NCBI RefSeq assembly: GCF_000021965.1
Contig: NC_011832.1
Location: forward strand, 1,240,001-1,304,000
Source of the DNA: Methanosphaerula palustris E1-9c
GTDB taxonomy: Archaea; Halobacteriota; Methanomicrobia; Methanomicrobiales; Methanospirillaceae
DNA: 64,000 nt
Direction of reading: 5' to 3'
In this document: positions 58,042 to 64,000 of the stretch, piece after piece
How positions within the stretch are numbered: position 1 is the stretch's first letter
Layout: the number at the start of each line of letters is the position of its first letter
The notes under the pieces: model-generated
The model's database searches: none
Told to the model about the DNA's origin: nothing
The model's input: the letters and a program-made list of their open reading frames with translations, nothing else
Made by a program: the position numbers and the translations under genes

Positions 58042-58442
58042 ATTTATTACCTATATATCCAGTTTTTCGAGTATCGATAATATTTCCGGATGACCAGAGC
58101 CCTCCGACGGCTTGAGACGTTTACGGTTCAAAGCCGCACGTTTTTAAAATTGCAGCGTTTTTATGATTTAATTATTATTTCCAGATCCATTATAACGTCA
58201 TATATTGAGATATAAAAAGAGAGATTTTCACGAGACGCGTGTAATGGACGATATACCAAAGAGGCCTCTATCGGGGTGCGCCCTCTATTTTACCCCGCCA
58301 GATCCGCCATAGACGATCGATCGCGACCAGGTTGGCTGCAACGAATGCCTAGAGGAGGACCCGTGAGTGATAGGGAGGCTCCAGTCCCGATCGAATAACC
58401 AGACCGCTGGCACCAACATGGCGGCATCGACCTACTGAGATA
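58042..58442. other. Intergenic region with a GC-rich relic
   Basis: The first half is AT-rich and empty. Bases 58260-58440 are GC-rich, unlike their surroundings. On the minus strand they read AFVAANLVAIDRLWRIWRGK in a broken frame, which may be the tail of a transposase or membrane protein. Nothing intact is present. Confidence 0.3.
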
Positions 58443-58643
58443 TTGTATGATCCACTGATGCAAGGGGTAATAAAAGACAAGAATTTTCTTTCAAACCTCG
58501 CCGGGGAAGTAGCGGATCACATGGTAATTGAGAAGAAAAATTCAGATGATCGTAAAAAAACACTTTCACCCCACTTACCACCAGTATCAATGTTAACTCC
58601 TCCAAATCTCACTCTATGGATAGAATTGAACTGGAATTTTTGA
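58443..58643 (+). CDS. Small hypothetical ORF
   Basis: The frame gives 66 residues (MYDPLMQGVIKDKNFLSNLA). The first 45 look plausible and charged; the end may be out of frame. No family was recognised. It overlaps a second small frame at 58616. Confidence 0.3.
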   Translation: MYDPLMQGVIKDKNFLSNLAGEVADHMVIEKKNSDDRKKTLSPHLPPVSMLTPPNLTLWIELNWNF

Positions 58644-58729
58644 AGTTCTTACAAACAGACGATGGGTTACCCGTTCTTGAGGAATTGACCCAGTTAGTGG
58701 TACTTAAACTCAAATCCAATATAGAATGA
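58616..58729 (+). CDS. Very small hypothetical ORF
   Basis: The frame gives 37 residues (MDRIELEFLKFLQTDDGLPV, then EELTQLVVLKLKSNIE), a composition typical of a folded helical protein. It may be a gene of its own or the frameshifted end of the ORF at 58443. Confidence 0.3.
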   Translation: MDRIELEFLKFLQTDDGLPVLEELTQLVVLKLKSNIE

Positions 58730-58808
58730 ATCAATAAGCATATCCTCTATTTTTATTCTCAAAAAATCATTTAGAAATATTAAACACCTCTCATAACAAT
58801 TTTCATTA

Positions 58809-59672
58809 ATGAAATGTCCTCACTGCGGCCAGGAGATCCCGGACCACAGTAAAATCTGTTCTTACTGCCAAAGGATAGTTGAAACCCCTTCTGGCAACGC
58901 AATACTCCCATCAACAAAAATTTGTCACGTTTGTGGGAAAATAAACTCGAAGGAAGCTTTATTCTGCATGGGCTGTGGGGCAAATCTTCAAGAGAATTTG
59001 TCTGGAATATCATCACCAATCCCGCCGCCACCCACCACACAAGGAGCCCCACGTAACCCTCCGACCTCGGGGGGAGGTGTAGGGAGATTCATCAAAATTG
59101 GGTTAATGGGGATCGGAGCGCTTGTAGTGTTTATAATAGTCTGCATTATTATTGCTGCGTTCGTTTTCGGGAGTACAGGTACAACCCACCCCGCATCGAC
59201 GGCAACATCTGTTTCCGGGGCAGCAGTAACAACGATTGCAGCGCACACAACGGCCAGCACCTCAAGCATGGTGGATTTTTCCAAGGTGACTCATATCTCT
59301 GCAAGTACTATCCAAAAACATTGGAGTTCTGGGGCTGGTTATGATGGCATCACCGTTCATGCTGATCTACGAGATAGTAGCGATGCGACGATAAAATGGA
59401 GTGGCACCACCCTCCCGGTGGACATTCAAATCTATTCAACGAAATTCGATAGCAATTACAAGAAAGTCAAAGATAAACTTGTATATCAAGGAACTGGACA
59501 GATAACATCCTGGGTAGATGGTAATATGTTTATGGGTGGGGGAATTAAAGTTCCGTACTCATCCATGAATGTCCCAGCCGGCGAACAATACGGATGGACC
59601 ATCGTAACCGTTCACACCCCTGATGGGAAAACATATGCTGATACAGATCAGATCACCGCACTAACACCATAA
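58809..59672 (+). CDS. Double zinc-ribbon membrane protein
   Basis: The 287 residues begin with two zinc ribbons (CPHCG...CSYC at 3-20, CHVCG...CMGC at about 38-57). A Pro/Gly-rich linker, a membrane helix (IGALVVFIIVCIIIAAFVFG, about 100-120) and an outer domain (about 165-285) follow (GYDGITVHADLRDSSDATIKW, MNVPAGEQYGWTIVTVHTPDG). The outer domain is beta-rich and unrecognised. There is no Shine-Dalgarno, and a TATA-like ATATTAAAC at about 58774 would give a leaderless transcript. The plan matches the protein at 30875. Confidence 0.72.
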   Translation: MKCPHCGQEIPDHSKICSYCQRIVETPSGNAILPSTKICHVCGKINSKEALFCMGCGANLQENLSGISSPIPPPPTTQGAPRNPPTSGGGVGRFIKIGLMGIGALVVFIIVCIIIAAFVFGSTGTTHPASTATSVSGAAVTTIAAHTTASTSSMVDFSKVTHISASTIQKHWSSGAGYDGITVHADLRDSSDATIKWSGTTLPVDIQIYSTKFDSNYKKVKDKLVYQGTGQITSWVDGNMFMGGGIKVPYSSMNVPAGEQYGWTIVTVHTPDGKTYADTDQITALTP

Positions 59673-59680
59673 TCCCTTTT

Positions 59681-60583
59681 TTATTTGGGCTGTGGGAGAT
59701 CACCCGAATCAATCAGATGCTGAAGATAATCTATCATATCTTTTGCTCGTCGTGCACTCTCCATATCAAGTTCTCCTTCTTCTGCTGCGGCCTCCTCACT
59801 CAGCCCCTGCCCGCATTCGAGCAGTAATCGATCCCCGGTCCGTTGAGTGTGTGGCATCTCGGGCAGACAGTCGGCCGGAGTGCATCGGATAGGCTCTCCT
59901 CTTTCACCACGAGGCCGGCTCTTTGAGAGGAATTCGGCATCGATCTCTTTCTCGGCAAGGTGAACGTAGGTCCTGAACATCTCAGTGTCTAGGTTTCCTC
60001 ACAGAGACATCTTGATTACAGATTCTTGATACCCCTCTGCGACCATGTGTGTCGCTCGGGACTTTCTAAATAAATGGGCATAAATCCATTTGGTAATGCC
60101 GGCGAGGTCGGCCGCACGTTTGATTGTGCGATCCACAGTAATGTCAATAATCTCCCGACGGGTACGATCAATAAAAACCTTAGAATTCCCTTCTGGTTGA
60201 CCTGGATAAATGTTTTTCCAGGCCAATACGCAATCTTTAGCACTGACCATCCGACTATACCTGATCTGTTTACTCTTGGTGTCATGGATGTAGACCTTCA
60301 CCACCAGTTCGTCAAATATCAGGTCTTTCCATTCCATTCGGGCGAGTTCCCCGACCCGACACCCCGTTTCGTAGAGAGTGAAGATCAATGCTTTATCTTT
60401 GGTACTCAGACAGTTATCCTGGATAAGAGAGATTTCGATCTCTCCTCTGGTCCGGCCGCCGTCCGGGATGAAGAACGGAGCGATCAGTAAGGATTCACCC
60501 GTTACCTGTCTCGGACTAAATCCACGAGCGGGCGGTCTCATGATGGGCGTGTTCAAAAGGTGACAGGTGACAGGCAGTGACAC
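59681..60583 (-). pseudogene. Tyrosine integrase with in-frame TGA and lost N-terminus
   Basis: The catalytic domain is visible: Arg in ETGCRVGELARMEWKDL, His and Arg in HLFRKSRATHM, and the nucleophile Tyr in FRTYVHLAEKEID. A TGA at 59999-60001 interrupts SVIKMSL-stop-GNLDTEMFRTY, exactly where relatives have Trp. The same frame goes on to 59681. The core-binding N-terminal domain is missing or replaced by short unrelated sequence. So it is almost surely inactive unless TGA is read through. It marks an integrated element. Confidence 0.85.
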
Positions 60584-60661
60584 CTGTTTTGTAATCCTTC
60601 TTCATGGGAGTACACATGAGAAGTTATCCAAAAAAGGTGTCACTCCCTGTCACCTGTCACC
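60559..60661. repeat. Long inverted repeat upstream of the integrase relic
   Basis: Two 26-base arms (60559-60584 and 60636-60661) are reverse complements with one mismatch and are separated by 51 bases. Each arm contains GGTGACA twice in direct succession, followed by GTGACACC. The left arm overlaps the start of the integrase frame. It could be an integrase binding or attachment site, an iteron-type replication site, or a hairpin. Confidence 0.85.
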
Positions 60662-61139
60662 AGAGAGGAGAGGGTGTGCTGATACCTCAAATCGCCTTCC
60701 CGGTCCTTGAACTCAAATTCTTCCTTCGTTTCCAAGGTTTTTGGTCTGATCCAGGTGATTGCCCGGGCGCTCGCCCCCGGGGATACCGGACCCGCCTCAC
60801 CTTCGGCACGGTGGGCTGTCTCCACTCCGCCGGCTCCACAACGCAGACCGGATGGTCGGGTCGCCCGGGTTGGACGCGGACCCTCTGGCATACTCGCCCG
60901 CCCTTCTGCCGGAGGACCTCAGCCCGCCTGATGGCAGGACGTCGGCCCCGCCTCCGGTGGAGCGTCGCCGGCACAATTATCCTGATTCTCTCCCGGCCCT
61001 CTCTGATCAAAAGATCAAAGATAGCCGGGCTTTGTGTATCCAAAAATATGTATCAGCCTTATTACAGGAGGTCCCGGAGAATCAACGGAAAAGGCTAACA
61101 TGAAAGCCAGCATTTTAAAGATAATCCAGGTGATTCAGA
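60662..61139. other. GC-rich stretch without an intact gene
   Basis: Several overlapping frames are open on both strands because of high GC content, but none shows a family motif. The minus strand near 60690-60760 reads KTLETKEEFEFKDREGDLRY, which looks like protein. The region is probably a decayed part of the integrated element. Confidence 0.3.
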
Positions 61140-62303
61140 ATGAAACCTTCGTATTTTATGTATCTAGTCTGTGCCCTGCTGATCCTTTTGAGCATCATCC
61201 CGGCCGTTTCAGCCGATGGGGGGTATGTGTACTCCACACAATGGGGCAGGTACGGCTCGGGGGACGGGCAGTTCAATTACCCCTGTGGTGTCGGCGTGGA
61301 CAGCGCCGGCAACGTCTACGTGGCTGATACGTTTAACAACCAGACCCAGAAGTTCACGTCGACCGGCGGATTCATCACCCGCTGGAACGGTTCCGCCTCG
61401 GCAGGCGGAGCGTTCTATTATCCATGTGGTGTCGCATTTGACAGCGCCGGCAACGTCTACGTGGCCGACGAGTACAACGACCAGATCCAGAAGTTCACCG
61501 CGACCGGTGGATTCATCACCAGCTGGAACGGTTCTGCCTCAGCCGGTGGAGCGTTCAATAAGCCCGGTGGTGTCGCAGTGGACAGCGTCGGGAACGTCTA
61601 CGTGGCTGATTCTGCTAACAACCAGATCCAGAAGTTCACATCGACCGGCGGATTCATCACCAGCTGGAACGGTTCCGCCTCGGCAGGCGGAGCGTTCGAG
61701 TATCCCGGTGGTGTCGCGGTGGACAGCGCCGGCAACGTCTACGTGGCTGATACGTTTAACGGCCAGATCCAGAAGTTCACGTCGACCGGCGAATTCATCA
61801 CCAGGTGGAACGGTTCCGCCTCTGCAGGCGGAGTCTTCGATAAGCCGAGTGGCGTCGCCGTGGATAGCGCCGGCAATGTCTACGTGGCAGATTGGGGTAA
61901 TAACTGGGTCCAGAAGTTCACATCGACCGGCGGATTCATCACCGGTTGGAACGGTTCCGGCCTGGCAGGTGGAGCGTTCCAGTATCCCGTTAGTATCGCG
62001 GTGGACAGCACCGGCAATGTCTATGTCGCCGACTACGGCAACAACCGGATCCAGAAGTTCGCTCCTGCCGGCACGACCCCGGTGGTGATCGTCCCTGGCG
62101 GGTCAGCCATCCCGCACGACCTCAACAATGACGGGCTCTATGAGGACGTCAATGGCAACGGGGTCCTCGACTTCGACGACGTGGTCCTCTTCTTCGACCA
62201 GATGGATTGGATCGCCACAAATGAACCGGTCAGTGCGTTCGACTTCAACAAGAACGGCCAGATCGATTTCAATGATATCGTTATCCTGTTCAACGAACTC
62301 TAG
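61140..62303 (+). CDS. Secreted NHL-repeat protein with dockerin-like C-terminus
   Basis: The 387 residues begin with a signal peptide (YLVCALLILLSIIPAVSADG). Six NHL-type beta-propeller blades of 47 residues follow, each with GGVAVDSAGNVYVADxxNNQIQKF-like text. The C-terminus (about 325-387) has two calcium-binding loops in dockerin style (DLNNDGLYEDVNGNGVLDFDD, DFNKNGQIDFNDIVILFNEL). The six blades make a full propeller, which probably binds a ligand or another protein outside the cell. AGGTGAT precedes the ATG. The strong likeness between blades suggests recent expansion. Confidence 0.88.
   Translation: MKPSYFMYLVCALLILLSIIPAVSADGGYVYSTQWGRYGSGDGQFNYPCGVGVDSAGNVYVADTFNNQTQKFTSTGGFITRWNGSASAGGAFYYPCGVAFDSAGNVYVADEYNDQIQKFTATGGFITSWNGSASAGGAFNKPGGVAVDSVGNVYVADSANNQIQKFTSTGGFITSWNGSASAGGAFEYPGGVAVDSAGNVYVADTFNGQIQKFTSTGEFITRWNGSASAGGVFDKPSGVAVDSAGNVYVADWGNNWVQKFTSTGGFITGWNGSGLAGGAFQYPVSIAVDSTGNVYVADYGNNRIQKFAPAGTTPVVIVPGGSAIPHDLNNDGLYEDVNGNGVLDFDDVVLFFDQMDWIATNEPVSAFDFNKNGQIDFNDIVILFNEL
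61240..62062 (+). repeat. Six tandem 141-base repeats coding NHL blades
   Basis: The coding sequence repeats with a period of 141 bases. GACAGCGCCGGCAACGTCTA and GGAACGGTTCCGCCTC recur almost unchanged. Identity at the DNA level is high, so copy number may vary by recombination. Confidence 0.85.
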
Positions 62304-62455
62304 GGATTGAAATGGATCCCTCCCTGGATTCCGGGGGGAGCAAGCGGACTCAAACTTATAATTGGGAAAAACACAGTCCCCTCGATTGGAATGTCAGTGT
62401 TCGCCGGTAATGATCGTCAATTATAGTTGAAAAGATATTATCAAGGTGAAAACGA

Positions 62456-63070
62456 ATGAAAAGCCAATCAGAGCAGAAAGAATCTCAGTCAAAGTGGTCG
62501 GCAGCAGATCTTTGCCTGCCGATCTACCTCGATCAACTCATCGTCTTTGATATGCTGGCGGTTCTTGAAAGAATTGTTAAATTAATGGAATTGGCGAAAG
62601 TGTTCCAGAATCCTTCAACGACACAAGCGGTGCCCAAAAGAGGGAAAATCAGTAATAATCAGCATCCCTCTATCGCCAATCCTCAGGAAGAAATGTATCA
62701 GCAGTTAAGAAATTTTCACGAACAGATGACTAAGTCTGATTCCATTGAAGTTAAGGGAAAAAGTGTTATCTCTCCAGAAATAAGCGTTGTAATTTCAATG
62801 AATCGCAATTCATTCGTAAAAAATGAGTCTGAGTTTATTGGAAATATTTTCACAATCTTTGGTAAAGTAGCTAATGTTATCACATCCAATGAGAATGGCA
62901 GCATTAACCTCCTATCACGGACACCACTTGCCGGCTTCAATAACAGTGAAATCCAGAAAATGTTCAATAGATTCGATGAAGCAAAGGAAAAGGGTATTGA
63001 TCTTCCAGAAGTTATTACTGAAGTCGAAGGGCCAGCTTTGCAGATAATCCCAATCGCTGCATTTCTATAA
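62456..63070 (+). CDS. Hypothetical protein (possibly DUF6414-like)
   Basis: The 204 residues start LCLPIYLDQLIVFDMLAVLE, which resembles the first motif of DUF6414-type proteins. A later part (SPEISVVISMNRNSFVKNES, FIGNIFTIFGKVANVITSNE) suggests an alpha/beta fold. There is no membrane segment. GGTGA lies before the ATG. The DNA is AT-rich compared with the gene before it. The function is unknown. Confidence 0.6.
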   Translation: MKSQSEQKESQSKWSAADLCLPIYLDQLIVFDMLAVLERIVKLMELAKVFQNPSTTQAVPKRGKISNNQHPSIANPQEEMYQQLRNFHEQMTKSDSIEVKGKSVISPEISVVISMNRNSFVKNESEFIGNIFTIFGKVANVITSNENGSINLLSRTPLAGFNNSEIQKMFNRFDEAKEKGIDLPEVITEVEGPALQIIPIAAFL

Positions 63071-63676
63071 ATATTACCTCATTTTTTAGTAATGTGAGAG
63101 ATCAACCATTGAATCCACTCCATACCTCGATGAACCAAAGATTGGGATTCGGTTCAATCTATAGATGAAACATAACTAATACCATCGTAACGAGGTGCTG
63201 ATCACGAAGAGGAACTTATATCACGGAGTATGGATTCTTTCAGTTCCATGTTCGACAACGTCCCAAACTCTGGGTTGTGAGTGCTGTTGATCTGGATTCG
63301 CCGGCTGAAGCAGATTCATTCTGGTTCATTTATGGTACGGTCAGAATTGACCTTTTTTTCGTCCGGATCTCCTGGTTGAATTCAAGATTTTTTCACAACA
63401 CGTCCGGCACGCTACCAACCTCATCCAGCATCGACCGGCCCGGTCCCGACCGACCCACATCTACAGATAGGACCGTCGACGCGATTGTCTTCGTCGTCCG
63501 GATCCCACTGATCCTCATCGACAACCGGATGAAGACAGCGGGAGCAGATCCTCTCGCCTCGTCGTCGAGAACGAGCCGGCATCCCCCCTGAGCGATCAGC
63601 CGGCCGCCCAGACCATCAGCTTGATAGCGCTCTCCGGGAGGCCGTGCATACCTGCGCTTTGAGAACGGGCACCACC
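63071..63676. other. No supported gene
   Basis: Open frames on both strands are short, have no family motif and start with weak codons. The DNA changes from AT-rich to GC-rich near 63400. It is probably relic DNA. Confidence 0.35.
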
Positions 63677-63799
63677 ATGATCCGATCAAAGTACGTGACA
63701 GCCCATGAGATCGATGGCACCGATGTGATCATCATATTCAAAGAGCCGGCCGGTTTTCAGTCATCGAATGAAGAGATCTGTGCCGGGTATGATGCATGA
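63677..63799 (+). CDS. Very small hypothetical ORF
   Basis: The frame gives 40 residues (MIRSKYVTAHEIDGTDVIII, then FKEPAGFQSSNEEI), which look like a beta-rich small protein. The frame is open a little further upstream, so it may be the end of a broken gene. Confidence 0.3.
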   Translation: MIRSKYVTAHEIDGTDVIIIFKEPAGFQSSNEEICAGYDA

Positions 63800-63891
63800 G
63801 AACGACAATGAGAGGTATAACCAGAAATCAGAACAGAATGGTCGAACGCTTCTTCGGGAGGTTACGAGAATCACCGGTCGGTTTTTCGTTT
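63800..63891 (+). pseudogene. Possible transposase fragment
   Basis: One frame reads TRNQNRMVERFFGRLRESPV and stops soon after. The NRMVERFFGRLR text resembles the region around the last catalytic Glu of DDE transposases. It is short, so the call is weak. Confidence 0.25.
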
Positions 63892-63984
63892 CGAAGATTG
63901 TAGTGGCCAAAACAACGATACAGGGATATTTTAAGAAGGAAAAAAGCTAATGGGAACCAGTCAAAGGCGTAGCGAGGTGACTGA

Positions 63985-64000
63985 ATGCCAACAAGTAAGA
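63985..64000 (+). CDS. Start of a gene cut by the right edge
   Basis: An ATG at 63985 is preceded by GAGGTGA with 5 bases between, a good ribosome binding site. Only five codons (MPTSK) are inside the window, so no product can be named. Confidence 0.35.

Noticed and set aside
60604-61098. Long open frames on both strands (up to 164 codons)
   Set aside because: The stretch is GC-rich, so stops are rare by chance; no frame shows a motif or a good start, and the composition is dominated by Arg, Pro and Gly.
61240-62062. Regular repeats suggesting a CRISPR array
   Set aside because: The period of 141 bases is in frame and codes NHL blades; there are no unique spacers.
63277-63591. A 104-codon plus-strand frame near the right edge
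   Set aside because: It starts with GTG without a ribosome binding site, changes composition in the middle and shows no motif.

Overview
The window looks like chromosomal DNA of a methanogenic archaeon, most likely of the order Methanomicrobiales (a Methanosphaerula- or Methanoregula-like organism). The basis is the gene content: a tRNA-dependent cysteine synthase (SepCysS), a YcaO/TfuA thioamidation pair, A-type ATPase subunits, an aIF1A-type initiation factor, FdhD, and archaeal promoters with TATA boxes. No rRNA and no CRISPR array was seen. There is one convincing tRNA, tRNA-Gln(TTG).

Bases 1-16000 form a dense sulfur-metabolism island. A leftward operon makes cysteine on tRNA and homocysteine (SepCysS, MetY, MetX-CBS, ThiI). 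A second leftward operon carries NadA, YcaO and TfuA. A rightward operon carries a small cysteine-containing HTH regulator, a LarE-like sulfur transferase, a cysteine desulfurase and FdhD. A leftward pair holds a MoaD/SAMP-like carrier and a TtuA-like tRNA thiolase. A rightward operon holds CysK, a CysE-MIP18 fusion, ThiN and a HypE-like AIR synthase. The palindrome TCACAATTGTGA, or a one-pair variant, precedes three of these transcription units. This suggests one regulon, probably run by the HTH protein. A degenerate tRNA-like element sits in the SepCysS leader.

Bases 16000-25000 hold ordinary genes: an M24 peptidase, a rubredoxin-glutamate synthase, PsiE, a flavin-binding protein, aIF1A with no normal start codon, an MFS pump and MntP. 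Bases 25000-30000 are accessory: HicAB, a decayed IS5-type element inside an older gene, and a PadR regulator beside a broken ABC exporter. Bases 30000-48400 carry zinc-ribbon and membrane proteins, a MarR-MFS pair, an orphan pair of ATPase subunits C and D, ThiD, PrsW, a six-gene envelope cluster (MacB-like ABC, CARDB-type protein, two Yip1-like proteins, a bactofilin-like protein), a DrrAB-type exporter and an AI-2E-family transporter.

From about 48400 to the end the DNA is mosaic, often AT-rich, and full of relics. It holds HxlR/MBL, MFS/MarR/nitroreductase and methyltransferase genes with a partial duplicate copy, tRNA-Gln, an HsdR-N nuclease-like protein, a nonsense-mutated integrase, a long inverted repeat, an NHL-repeat dockerin protein and unrecognised small genes. 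It reads as a genomic island near a tRNA gene.
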